From assembly GCF_003833015.1 (NCBI RefSeq), contig NZ_RJLQ01000003.1:1-64000 (forward strand): DNA of 64,000 bases, given 5' to 3'. Position numbers and translations under genes: made by a program. The notes beneath the pieces are model-generated. The model did no database searches and had not been told where the DNA came from. It worked only from the letters and a program-made list of their open reading frames with translations. Positions 9,348 to 18,053 of the stretch are shown here, piece after piece. The first letter of the stretch is position 1; every line of letters starts with the position of its first letter. The DNA comes from Clostridium sp. E02. GTDB lineage: Bacteria > Bacillota > Clostridia > Lachnospirales > Lachnospiraceae.

Positions 9348-9997
9348 TCCACAGACGACGTTTCATTTTCTGGAAATAGAAAGGTATTGTCTACAAACGT
9401 ACAATTCTCCATTTTCTTTCTAGCCTGTTCATAATCTTCTCCATGGGCTACAGCCCAAGTTTTAACCACCACATCATACAGTATATAATTTTGATACTCC
9501 TTAATATCCTGCTCACCAATCTCTTGTTTTTCTAAAAATCCATATACTGTTTCCGAATCATAAAAGTGAGTTCCCATTTCCCCCTCTGTCGGCCAGTATG
9601 AAATATGGATTGGTTCCAATGTCATGTTCCGTTTTTTGTAATCATAACTCATATAAATTATTACTTTTGTTGTATCATTTAATTCTATATTACTTTTTAT
9701 TTGTATTTTATCCCCTTCTTTAGGAAAATATAATTTAACCTTAAAGCCAGATTTCAAACATTCTTGCCTATACGGTATTCTTAACCCTCCAAAATTTTCA
9801 AATTCTGATAAATTTTCATACGATACTTCTTCTAGTTCAGGTACTTGATTAAATATTTCCAATGCTTCCTTTCTAGTTGCCGCTTTATAGATTTCATCCA
9901 TGACATTTCCCTCCTTGGAAAGATATTTGTAGGAAACTACTATTAAAAATAAAAGTAAAATCCCCCCCCCAAAATATACTAATTTCTTTTTAATCAT
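9344..9997 (-). CDS. TipC-like membrane-anchored immunity protein
   Basis: 217 residues with one N-terminal membrane segment (YFGGGILLLFLIVVSYKYL) and the rest predicted outside the membrane. After the anchor come NVMDEIYKAA and a beta-rich domain (KVKLYFPKEGDKIQIKS… SYDYKKRNMTLEPIHIS), which resembles the TipC immunity family known to neutralise TelC, a lipid II phosphatase acting outside the membrane. The neighbouring upstream gene (stop at 10016) ends in a TelC-like domain, which makes the pairing coherent. Start preceded by AGGAG. Family assignment is by eye. Confidence 0.6.
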   Translation of the reverse strand: MIKKKLVYFGGGILLLFLIVVSYKYLSKEGNVMDEIYKAATRKEALEIFNQVPELEEVSYENLSEFENFGGLRIPYRQECLKSGFKVKLYFPKEGDKIQIKSNIELNDTTKVIIYMSYDYKKRNMTLEPIHISYWPTEGEMGTHFYDSETVYGFLEKQEIGEQDIKEYQNYILYDVVVKTWAVAHGEDYEQARKKMENCTFVDNTFLFPENETSSVE

Positions 9998-10015
9998 AAC
10001 TTCTCCTGTCTATTC

Positions 10016-11554
10016 TTAATTACAACTTTTCAATTTCATAAGAAAATCATAGGTGCCTTTATAAATTTTACTGTCTTTTATATCCTCTATATTTTTTATT
10101 CCATCATTGTTGGCATCTTTAACCGAAATACGATCAAAAACAGCCTTTTCTATAGATTCATACGAATTACCTTTTAGAAACTCTTTTGTTCGCAGTTCAT
10201 CTGTATCGCCTGCAGAAAGGTCACTGTAATAATTATTCATACTATCTTGTAAACTGATGCCAGTACTCATCCTGTTTACAAGATTATCTGCGTCTAAATC
10301 TGCAATGTAATCATCTTCTCCAAAAGAAACCCTTTTATTATCCCCCGCATAGACTGCATCTCCAAGCCATCCTGTGATGTCCTTCCGTTCCTCTGCATTT
10401 TTCCAAGAGAGGGCATTTGCCCCTAAGTTACGCCACTTATTATCCACTTTATGTTTGTCCTCATTCAAATTAGCTGAAATGGTGTATAACATATGGGAAT
10501 AATCACCTTTCCCAAAAAATTTCTGGTAAAGTTCCTTATAGTAATCCAAATATTCTTCATCCGTATACGTTTTTCCAGTAGCCTTTTCCATATTCTTTTT
10601 CCAAACATCAAATTCATCCTTGTCTTCATCTAATAATTGGACTACTACATCATAACTGTAATTTGAAGGATCACTACTCATGAAATGCTGCAAACGAATC
10701 ATCTGCCTTAAATATTTATAGTCCTCCGATTTTATTCCTAATTCATTACAAAAAAAGTCTTCCTCCTTATCATATTTATATGCCCAGCCTGCTCCTTTTC
10801 GCCATGCATCAGTTTCAATTTTCGCAAAAAGTACCTTTACCTTTTTATTGTTATAATCTCCTAACTGACTGATTGCTCTTGCAAAATACCAATCCCTTTC
10901 AATAGGGGACTGATCTTCAAAATTTTTTTGTATTTTTTCATATATATCCTTCATGATATTAGAGCTTTTGTCATCAAATCCAAATTGTTCCTGCATAAAA
11001 TCATTTCCATTCGTTTGTGCATTCTCTTGTTTTCCGGCTGAAATTCCGCTCCCAGGTTCTGGCTGTCCCGATTCCACGATCTCTATCTCTCCTCCGTAGA
11101 TACAATAAAGCTTGGCTCCTCCCATCAAAGGACATTCTTTGTCGGTTTCGACCCCCTCTTGTCCATGATCCCATTCCTTGGCTATGATATGAGGCGAACA
11201 AACTCCCACCACTTGAGCCACACCTTCCTCTGAAGGGGCTTCCTGTTTCTGTTTCTTCTTTTTCCCTCCGGTAAAGAATCCCATCACATGATCTAAGAAG
11301 GTATCTGGACAAGCTTCCTCTACTGCTTTTTGTACTTTTGCTGCTTCTGCCTGCGTACTGGGATTCTCCATACTATAACAACCGCCAAAGCAAATCACGT
11401 TGTAGTCTCCCTTACAATCCTTTACTGTCATTTGGGGTTGATTCTTTAAAAAAACACCATGCGTTTTATGCAAAACAGTGCAGCTACCTCTCATTCCCAT
11501 GCTGCAAGTGGCAGATGCTCCATGTACAACGTATGTATCTGTTAGTTCTGCCAT
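10016..11554 (-). CDS. DUF4280 (PAAR-like) effector with TelC-like C-terminal domain
   Basis: 512 residues. Residues 5-165 are a DUF4280 PAAR-like spike-tip domain, cysteine-bearing, with GASATCSMGMRGSC near the start and CPLMGGAKLYCIYGG near its end. A low-complexity linker follows. From about 190 the protein becomes a helical domain containing ERKDITGWLGDAVYAG and, near 410-424, an acidic FGEDDYIADLDADN stretch. I match this to TelC, the LXG toxin that hydrolyses lipid II and needs an aspartate-rich motif. The likely role is injection by a contractile system and attack on cell-wall precursor synthesis at the outer membrane face. No signal peptide. It overlaps the Imm11-like gene by 13 bases; GAGGTGG lies before the ATG. 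The TipC-like gene follows. Confidence 0.65.
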   Translation of the reverse strand: MAELTDTYVVHGASATCSMGMRGSCTVLHKTHGVFLKNQPQMTVKDCKGDYNVICFGGCYSMENPSTQAEAAKVQKAVEEACPDTFLDHVMGFFTGGKKKKQKQEAPSEEGVAQVVGVCSPHIIAKEWDHGQEGVETDKECPLMGGAKLYCIYGGEIEIVESGQPEPGSGISAGKQENAQTNGNDFMQEQFGFDDKSSNIMKDIYEKIQKNFEDQSPIERDWYFARAISQLGDYNNKKVKVLFAKIETDAWRKGAGWAYKYDKEEDFFCNELGIKSEDYKYLRQMIRLQHFMSSDPSNYSYDVVVQLLDEDKDEFDVWKKNMEKATGKTYTDEEYLDYYKELYQKFFGKGDYSHMLYTISANLNEDKHKVDNKWRNLGANALSWKNAEERKDITGWLGDAVYAGDNKRVSFGEDDYIADLDADNLVNRMSTGISLQDSMNNYYSDLSAGDTDELRTKEFLKGNSYESIEKAVFDRISVKDANNDGIKNIEDIKDSKIYKGTYDFLMKLKSCN

Positions 11555-12075
11555 GCTTCCACCTCAACTTCCTTCCATGTGATCCCAATTACATCTCTGC
11601 GCAGCAAACTTTCCACAACTTCTAAACTTACAAGTGGATTGGGAAACCGTTTGTCATCAAGCAAAAACACCTTATGTTCTCCGATTTTTTTCGGGTCAAG
11701 AACCAGCCGTTTCACACTCCCATTGGTGTAAAATTCTGTCTGGTTGGAACACATATTCATACGCTCTAAAAGAAGATGATGGTAGACTAGAATGCTTTCC
11801 CGTTCTTTACTCGCTATGGTAACGGTCTTAAACACCATATCATCCTCATACATATCAAGTACCTTTTTCACCTTATCTGAAACTAAGTACACGGGACTCT
11901 GGATAAAATCAGGTGCGGTTTCCCCACTATCTTTCGTCAAATACATCATGTTAGATTCCGTCAGTTCTTCCGCATCTTCCTTATAAAAAATATGTCTGGG
12001 ACCACTGATATCAAAATCGCGGAAACAAATTTTATCTGGTAGGGTCTTGTCCTGTTCCATCATGAAAAATCTCAT
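11542..12075 (-). CDS. Imm11/DUF1629-like protein
   Basis: 177 residues, soluble. The layout VYLVSDKVKKVLDMYE … RLVLDPKKIGEHKVFLLDDK … NPLVSLEVVESLLRR … GITWKEVEVE follows the DUF1629/Imm11 family pattern, often found beside DUF4280 proteins. Such proteins are described as immunity proteins, but position directly ahead of the DUF4280-TelC gene (13-base overlap) and behind the pentapeptide gene (ATGA overlap) would equally suit a loading adaptor. GGAGGGAAATCAG supports the start at 12075. Function is inferred from family resemblance only. Confidence 0.5.
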   Translation of the reverse strand: MRFFMMEQDKTLPDKICFRDFDISGPRHIFYKEDAEELTESNMMYLTKDSGETAPDFIQSPVYLVSDKVKKVLDMYEDDMVFKTVTIASKERESILVYHHLLLERMNMCSNQTEFYTNGSVKRLVLDPKKIGEHKVFLLDDKRFPNPLVSLEVVESLLRRDVIGITWKEVEVEAWQN

Positions 12076-13043
12076 CTGATTTCCCTCCTATCGATTAAAA
12101 TATTCTCTAGCTGCTCTGGTTCCAAATGCAGAAAAGATATATCTTTCTCCATAAATATGGAATACATAAGGTTTGCTCCTTTAAAATCATTGTCTTTCCA
12201 TACACAATCAACAAAATCAGCCTGTTGAATCACTGCATTTTGAAAGCTACAAGCTTTCAAAGTACAGTTTTTAAACTGCACTCCAGTCAGATTTGCGCCA
12301 TCAAAACTCAGATTCGTTAACGTGCAGTTTTCAAACTGACTGAAAAGAAATGTTTTTCCGGAACAATCGGAATCTTTTAGATCTGCCTGACTCCAGAACC
12401 TGGAAATCATAGTACCCTCCTGCTCATCGGAAAGCCTTAAAGCCCTGTCCCAATCCTTTTGATCTTTTTTCTCCCGGTCCACAAAGGCGATAATCTCACT
12501 GGTATCCCTATACTCTCCCCAGTAAATCCCCCAAGTGTCTAGCTTGGGAATTTCTGCAAAATCTTTGTTTTCTTCAATGTCACGAAATAGGAATCGAAGC
12601 TGACCTGCCAATATCTGATTCCACTCCATGGCCGTCTCCTGTAGGATGTTATTTCTATCATAGGAATTGACCTTTCCCATATACTTTCTTCTATCCTCTT
12701 CCAGCCGTTCCCTGATTTCATCCAGTCCTGAAAAGAGAAATTTCAGGGAAAAAGTCACTTCAGCAGGCGACTGATCCATATACCATCTGGCATCCATTGC
12801 CTGTGCAAACACGCTATAATCTCCCTTTAATAGATCGATACGAAGAAAAGAAAAATAAAAATACATAATTTTTTCTTTCTCTTTTATTATAATTTCATCC
12901 CTGAGAGATACTATGGATTGTCTTATGACATTCGACACTTCCTCTGCCTTATCCTGAAGTTCCGTAAAAAACTGCATTTTCCTCTCTTCCAGATAGTCTT
13001 TTTCCTCTTCGATAAATCGTTCCAATGCTTCCTTTCTTGTCAT
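12072..13043 (-). CDS. Coiled-coil / pentapeptide-repeat protein, possible effector adaptor
   Basis: 323 residues. The first 110 are charged and helical (coiled-coil-like), the middle has no recognised domain (…TWGIYWGEYRDTSEIIAF…), and about 222-305 are pentapeptide repeats (CTLTNLSFDGANLTGVQF, ADFVDCVWKDNDFKGANL). The repeats predict a right-handed beta-helix used for protein contacts. Lying between a VgrG-like spike (stop 13053) and the Imm11-like/DUF4280 genes, it may help mount the effector on the spike, as DUF4123 or DUF1795 adaptors do in type VI secretion. That role is inference. Confidence 0.6.
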   Translation of the reverse strand: MTRKEALERFIEEEKDYLEERKMQFFTELQDKAEEVSNVIRQSIVSLRDEIIIKEKEKIMYFYFSFLRIDLLKGDYSVFAQAMDARWYMDQSPAEVTFSLKFLFSGLDEIRERLEEDRRKYMGKVNSYDRNNILQETAMEWNQILAGQLRFLFRDIEENKDFAEIPKLDTWGIYWGEYRDTSEIIAFVDREKKDQKDWDRALRLSDEQEGTMISRFWSQADLKDSDCSGKTFLFSQFENCTLTNLSFDGANLTGVQFKNCTLKACSFQNAVIQQADFVDCVWKDNDFKGANLMYSIFMEKDISFLHLEPEQLENILIDRREIR

Positions 13044-13052
13044 GTCAACCTC

Positions 13053-14465
13053 CTAATTCACCTTTACCTCAGTTCCCTGAATCAATAACTTTCCATCTAC
13101 AGGCATCTGAATGGTGCCTCCTTTGACGCAGGAAATCACCGCCGTTTCAAGCGCATTTAAAGTAACCGATTCTTCTGCCGATATTTCCAGATTGTTCTCT
13201 GCCTCAATGTTTATAGTATCCTTTGCGCACAGGGTAACATCGCCACCTTTCCCAATCTTTACGCTCGCAGCGCCTCCGCTGCAGGTAAGAAAAATTCCAT
13301 CTTCCGAAAGTTTCATTTCCTGCCCATAAGGATTGCTTAAATATTTAGTGGAAGGACTTCCCATCCGGTCAGGGACTCCCCCACTCTTCCCGTCATAAGA
13401 GCTTACAGCACTCACGGCGATTACATCCTTTGTATATTTTGAAGGAAAGTAAATGCGTACCTGATCCCCTGGCTCTGGCATATAATACCAACCGCTTCCG
13501 TCCGGGGACGCTGACAAAGTGGAAAAAGAAAACCAATATACATCATTTGCAGTTTTAGACTCTCCATCGATATCCAGATGGATTTTAATTTTGGTTCCTG
13601 CAATGTTAAGAACCGTTCCCTGAATGGCCGTTCCGATTAGATGCATCGGATATCTGGCTTTCGCAAGGATGCCTTCCTTTTTCTGTAGTTCGATTCGACA
13701 GTGGATCAATCCACGTATCAGCTCATAAGACATGCGGCGAATGACAAATTTTCGCCCTTCGTTTTCTAGTTGTTCAAAATACTCTGGCACGTGGTTTGTT
13801 TCAATATCTAGAATCAGAAAATCATTGTCATGAACCTTTTTCCCCTGCATACACCAATAACTGTATTCTCCCATTTCCTTCTTAACCCCTGTCTTTTCAT
13901 AGTTCCATTTCCCCCAGGGTATATCTGGAACTCCTCCGTACAGTTTGATGGTATCTGCCGCAGGATTGCATACGAATACAGCATTTAATATGGAAAGCAT
14001 CCGTTTTAAAAATTCCCAATCCGTTTCCTTATATTGGACCGCAATTTCTCCCAACGGTCTGTCCGTTATGGATAATTTAATATCACTTCCTGGATATTCA
14101 GAGACAATCATTTGAATCAACTGACCATAGGTCATGTTCACATCCTGAAAAGAACGAGAGCGCTTCTTTTGATCCATCCGAATGCTTCTGCTTTTGGCCT
14201 CAGCGAATATTTTTACGGTATTTCCTTCTGACTCCACCCTTACTCTGGTTAATATCCCTGAAAATACAAGTTCTTTTTCCGATAAATAAACGGATACAGA
14301 ATCGTTCTCAGAAAATCCATATAACGCTTCTTCCCCATCTGTTTCCGCCAGATAGCCCTGAAGGAGCAGACTTCCATGCTCACCTGGGGAAACGTCTATT
14401 TTAAGTTCTTCCAAATTCTCGATCGGAATACCGTTTACCTTAATCATTTCTGCTGTATATGCCAT
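13053..14465 (-). CDS. VgrG-like contractile injection system spike (hub) protein
   Basis: 470 residues. A gpD-like hub domain with YKETDWEFLKRMLSIL near 145-160 is followed by an OB-fold (VYWFSFSTLSASPDGSGWYYMPEPGDQVRIYFP) and a repetitive C-terminal blade (GGDVTLCAKDTINIEAENN, LEISAEESVTLNALETAV) typical of the triple beta-prism of spike proteins. No extra effector domain is attached, so it probably carries a DUF4280 tip protein encoded just downstream. Strong AGGAGG before the ATG; 12 bases behind the next spike gene. Confidence 0.85.
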   Translation of the reverse strand: MAYTAEMIKVNGIPIENLEELKIDVSPGEHGSLLLQGYLAETDGEEALYGFSENDSVSVYLSEKELVFSGILTRVRVESEGNTVKIFAEAKSRSIRMDQKKRSRSFQDVNMTYGQLIQMIVSEYPGSDIKLSITDRPLGEIAVQYKETDWEFLKRMLSILNAVFVCNPAADTIKLYGGVPDIPWGKWNYEKTGVKKEMGEYSYWCMQGKKVHDNDFLILDIETNHVPEYFEQLENEGRKFVIRRMSYELIRGLIHCRIELQKKEGILAKARYPMHLIGTAIQGTVLNIAGTKIKIHLDIDGESKTANDVYWFSFSTLSASPDGSGWYYMPEPGDQVRIYFPSKYTKDVIAVSAVSSYDGKSGGVPDRMGSPSTKYLSNPYGQEMKLSEDGIFLTCSGGAASVKIGKGGDVTLCAKDTINIEAENNLEISAEESVTLNALETAVISCVKGGTIQMPVDGKLLIQGTEVKVN

Positions 14466-14476
14466 AAAACCACCTC

Positions 14477-15925
14477 CTAATTCTCATGAACCTCATCACC
14501 ATGAAATTCTATCGTTCCTTTTTTCATCTCAATATTTGCTCCTGACTGGCAGGATACCAAGATGGAAGTTTGTGATTGAATCGTCAGATCTTTTTTTGCT
14601 GTAATGTTTAAATTCTCTGTTGACAATACCGTAATATCCTTTAAAGCGTTTAAGATCACTTCTCCATTTTTCTTTAAAAATACACTCCCCTGACTTTCTC
14701 CAGCAGCAATGAGAACCCCTTCTTCGGTCATCTGTACCTGATTTCCTTGATCCGTCTGAATGTTTCTATGATTGGGATTGCCCATAGAATCCGAAGTGTT
14801 TCCTTCTTGTGGTTTATGCCCCTTTACATTTGTCACCACATAAGCTTCTTTTTCATCATCGGTAGGAAGATAAACACGCACACTCTCCCCCCTTTCCGGC
14901 ATACAATACCAGCCACTTCCATCAGCGGAGGCCGCTACTGTTGAAAACGGAAACCAGTATTTATCCCCATCCCCTGCTTCTATGTCCATATTTAATTGAA
15001 CCAAATTCCTCTGAACCGCCGCAATGACGCCTTCAATTGAAATCCCCGTGATATTATTATTAAAATACGGTAGAATTTTAAGACCTTCTCTCTGTCTTAA
15101 TTGATATTTGTTCTTTAACAGACCGTTAACCAGCCTACGCTCTGCCGTTTCAATATACCAGGCATTCCCCTTATATGTAATCTGACTGCCTATTGAAACA
15201 ATATCGTAGGATTCTAACTCATACATTGTATTTTGAGACGTTGTAAGTTCATGAAATCCATTTTCTTTCCTTGCCTTTAATTGTATAAAATCCTGTGATA
15301 GCTTAAAAGGAATCTCATTCCAGTTCCGATTTTCTGGCTTTGGAGACAATCCAGCTTCAAAACGGATATCTGCAAAAGCAGGATCTGGATACAAGTTTTC
15401 TTTGTACTTGGATAAAAAACGTTTTAGAAATTCCCAATCGGTTTCTTCATATTGGATGAGAAGCTGGTCTATGGGGTCATTTGGTATGTGTATCATAAAG
15501 TCACAGCCAGCATATGATTCCATAACCTGACCGATTAGCTCATGAATTCCCATCTTAGGATTCTGAAACATTCGCTTTCTCTTGAGAACATCCATCTGTC
15601 TGGTTCCATCCCAAGCTTCCATTGTGACTACAAGTTCTTCTCCATCCTTATCCAATGCGATTTTATCCAGTACACCGTAGAACAAAACGTGTTCCTCTTC
15701 CCCTTTTTTGTATCGCAGAGAAATCGTATCCTTGATTCCATGAAAATCATTTTCATCGGCATCACTATCTAATACCGCTTCGACATACAGGAAAGCATGT
15801 TGTCCAGGTTTTTCTGTAATTCTGAGTTTACGAAAATATGCAATTCCCATTGCCCCAAGAAAAAGATCTTTATAAGTAACCGCTCCATACTCATTCTGGT
15901 TGTTATTTGTCACTTCATTCACCAT
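14477..15925 (-). CDS. VgrG-like contractile injection system spike (hub) protein
   Basis: 482 residues with the same plan as its neighbour: hub signature YEETDWEFLKRFLSKY near 152-167, OB-fold KYWFPFSTVAASADGSGWYCMPERGESVRVYLP, then beta-prism repeats (NGEVILNALKDITVLSTENL, NITAKKDLTIQSQTSILVSC). The pair probably arose by duplication but has diverged well beyond recent duplicates, which suggests different cargo or hetero-oligomeric spikes. GAGAGGAAG precedes the start. It lies between the other spike and an unassigned 202-residue protein. Confidence 0.85.
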   Translation of the reverse strand: MVNEVTNNNQNEYGAVTYKDLFLGAMGIAYFRKLRITEKPGQHAFLYVEAVLDSDADENDFHGIKDTISLRYKKGEEEHVLFYGVLDKIALDKDGEELVVTMEAWDGTRQMDVLKRKRMFQNPKMGIHELIGQVMESYAGCDFMIHIPNDPIDQLLIQYEETDWEFLKRFLSKYKENLYPDPAFADIRFEAGLSPKPENRNWNEIPFKLSQDFIQLKARKENGFHELTTSQNTMYELESYDIVSIGSQITYKGNAWYIETAERRLVNGLLKNKYQLRQREGLKILPYFNNNITGISIEGVIAAVQRNLVQLNMDIEAGDGDKYWFPFSTVAASADGSGWYCMPERGESVRVYLPTDDEKEAYVVTNVKGHKPQEGNTSDSMGNPNHRNIQTDQGNQVQMTEEGVLIAAGESQGSVFLKKNGEVILNALKDITVLSTENLNITAKKDLTIQSQTSILVSCQSGANIEMKKGTIEFHGDEVHEN

Positions 15926-15942
15926 AAAAACACTTCCTCTCT

Positions 15943-16551
15943 CTATGAAAGACAGCTGTCTAGATTTATCACCATTGCTTCTAGGAAGATTCCATAGATA
16001 TCTTGATCTTCTTTTTTACAATTGTAGTTTCCAGTAAACTGCTGTTCCTCCCCTCTAATCCGAAATATAATATTGTAAATCCAGCCCTTTCCCGTTGGTA
16101 CATCAAAGCAGATATACTCCACATGGTCCAATTGCTTTTTCTTAGTTATCTTTGCATGCAAGCGGTTGGCCGCCATCCCATTCACTAGCACATTGGCCCA
16201 TTGATCTAAAGACATGGGTTTAATACGTTCCTTGGGCCAGGATAAGATCTGGCTAACTTCATGGGTATGGTTGACATAAATAGCACCCTCTTTTTCTAGT
16301 TTTGTAGCCTGATAAAAATTTTTAAAGAGAACAAGAGGTATCTTGCGCTCCGTATATTCCGATGTTTCAAATTCAAATAGTTCATCATTTTCAAGTCTTA
16401 TTTCTCCTGCTTTGATTCCGTCTAGAGCTTTTTCCAATGACAGTTTTTCAACTGGTATTGTTTGATCTCCCTTTATTTCTTTTGCAGATTCTTCCTTTTC
16501 CTTCTGCCTTCTAGCACGTTCCAAAAGCGCAATTTTTTCATCTAGATTCAT
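15943..16551 (-). CDS. Unassigned protein of the injection-system cluster
   Basis: 202 residues, soluble. A charged N-terminal helix (LLERARRQKEKEESAKEIKG) leads into an alpha/beta domain with WPKERIKPMSLDQWANVLVN and a beta-rich end (YICFDVPTGKGWIYNIIFRI, FTGNYNCKKEDQDIYGIFLE). The second half could be a DcrB/DUF1795-like fold, a group that includes effector chaperones, but no motif proves it. Placed between the spike gene and the putative baseplate genes. AGGTGG precedes the ATG. Function not known. Confidence 0.55.
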   Translation of the reverse strand: MNLDEKIALLERARRQKEKEESAKEIKGDQTIPVEKLSLEKALDGIKAGEIRLENDELFEFETSEYTERKIPLVLFKNFYQATKLEKEGAIYVNHTHEVSQILSWPKERIKPMSLDQWANVLVNGMAANRLHAKITKKKQLDHVEYICFDVPTGKGWIYNIIFRIRGEEQQFTGNYNCKKEDQDIYGIFLEAMVINLDSCLS

Positions 16552-16566
16552 GATTTTCCCACCTTT

Positions 16567-17343
16567 CTACAACAGCATAACGCTCCTCTTGTTCTGATTC
16601 CCGGTACCTCTCTTTATTTCCCCACTTCTCTGACTTTTGAGACATTCCAAAAGTCCCCTGTAAATTCCAGCATTTCCTTTTTCACCACATTCCTCCCCCA
16701 GTCTGGCTGATAAATATTCACGGATGCAGTCAACTGAAACCAGTCCATAATTTGCCAATGCGGTCATAGAAAAGCTCACATCATAGGGATCTGTAGACTG
16801 GCTTCTCAGCATTTCTTTTGAGAACTGTCTTATGATTTTCGGATTTAAAGTACTCCCTCCGGTTGCTGCATATGGCTGGTGAATCAAATTAATGGTGTCA
16901 TATTCTGTAGAATAATCGTGAAGACTTTCATGGCTATCCCGAAGCCTGGCACCTTCCTGCAAACGGAACCTGCACAGCTCCATCTCACAGGCCGGATCTG
17001 GTTTTTTGTCTTCCAAAAACACTCTGGTATTTCCCATAATTCTTCCTGCTTCTCTAACCTCCGCAAGAAATTGTATCTTTAAATACCTAAATTTATCTTC
17101 CGCCTTACACTCCATTATGAACGGCTGCTCTAATAAATAGAGCTTTCCTTTCCAATATAGAATGCCGGAGGATATGGTAAGTCTCCCATCATCCCAAGTA
17201 ATTGCGCAGCCATTTACCACTCCATCTCCAAACTCCTGAAACGATAAATCCAGAAAGTTCTTAGGGTAATCTCTTAGTTTATCTAGCATTTCTGCTCTTA
17301 AGATACGTTTCTTTTCAAATTGAGGATATTCATATTGAAACAT
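16567..17343 (-). CDS. Unassigned protein, possible baseplate or fibre component
   Basis: 258 residues from the ATG at 17343, chosen because AAAGGAG lies eight bases ahead; the ATG at 17364 lacks a site. The N-terminal part (LDKLRDYPKNFLDLSFQEFG, GVVNGCAITWDDGRLTISSG, ILYWKGKLYLLEQPF) resembles the opening of phage fibre or baseplate proteins that describe a beta-sandwich with a central Gly-rich turn. The C-terminal third is helical and basic. It is one of three consecutive genes (16567-19342) that I cannot name and that probably make a structural sub-complex with the spikes. Confidence 0.5.
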   Translation of the reverse strand: MFQYEYPQFEKKRILRAEMLDKLRDYPKNFLDLSFQEFGDGVVNGCAITWDDGRLTISSGILYWKGKLYLLEQPFIMECKAEDKFRYLKIQFLAEVREAGRIMGNTRVFLEDKKPDPACEMELCRFRLQEGARLRDSHESLHDYSTEYDTINLIHQPYAATGGSTLNPKIIRQFSKEMLRSQSTDPYDVSFSMTALANYGLVSVDCIREYLSARLGEECGEKGNAGIYRGLLECLKSQRSGEIKRGTGNQNKRSVMLL

Positions 17344-17357
17344 TTCTATTTCTCCTT

Positions 17358-18053
17358 TCAACATAGTGTTATTTCATCGATTACCATGGTTTCGTCTATT
17401 TCCACAATTCCAAAATGATAGTTATAAAACACATCAACATGATAGGGAAGTTCAATAAACATTTTTACTAGAAAGTCCATTTTTGCTATAATCGTTTTGT
17501 CTTTTTCCCGACCTATGTATACCAGTATTTCATATGAATTCTGGTTGCTGTGATAAACAATATTATTGGGGATTAAAGCCTCCATCATGTCTTTAAACAT
17601 ATCCAGTGAACTTCCAGTTTCATACTGTTTTAACAAACCACTTAATATAACCTCACGTTCTTCCCCATCAAACAATATAACGGACTCTTTTGCCTTTGTC
17701 CCAAACGCATCCTCCATTAAATCTTGGTACAGAAGTTTTTTGTGATATTCTTCTTTTGTCATCCCCGAAAGGACATCATTCTGAGCCAACTGATGTAAGA
17801 TCAAGTGAAATAAATTTCCCCTTAATGTCGAAAATTCCTCTAAATCTGGTTGAAATAAATCCTTAAAAATGTTATAAAACCGATAATAAGGATTGACCTC
17901 AATGACTGAACCTTCCTCCAATTCTATCTGGTTCAAATAAGGAGTCGATAACTCCATATAAGTACTGAATTCATGGGCCATCTGAAACCGAATACTCTTT
18001 TCCGGTATTCCTTGCCTTTTCAACTGCAGCATTACTCCCCACAAATAGTTCAT
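17358..18053 (-). CDS. Unassigned protein of the injection-system cluster
   Basis: 231 residues from ATG 18053, which overlaps the upstream stop as ATGA and has GGAGGGAAGC ahead of it; the alternative start at 18071 is poorer. The sequence is helical in the middle (YYRFYNIFKDLFQPDLEEFS) and beta-rich at the end (SYEILVYIGREKDKTIIAKM, HVDVFYNYHFGIVEIDETMV). No membrane segment or known motif. Coupled translation with the 430-residue protein suggests a stable complex. Function not known. Confidence 0.5.
   Translation of the reverse strand: MNYLWGVMLQLKRQGIPEKSIRFQMAHEFSTYMELSTPYLNQIELEEGSVIEVNPYYRFYNIFKDLFQPDLEEFSTLRGNLFHLILHQLAQNDVLSGMTKEEYHKKLLYQDLMEDAFGTKAKESVILFDGEEREVILSGLLKQYETGSSLDMFKDMMEALIPNNIVYHSNQNSYEILVYIGREKDKTIIAKMDFLVKMFIELPYHVDVFYNYHFGIVEIDETMVIDEITLC

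Noticed and set aside
9172-9366. 64-codon minus-strand gene
   Set aside because: It is one frame of the decayed TipC-like copy; its start overlaps the 3' end of the intact gene.
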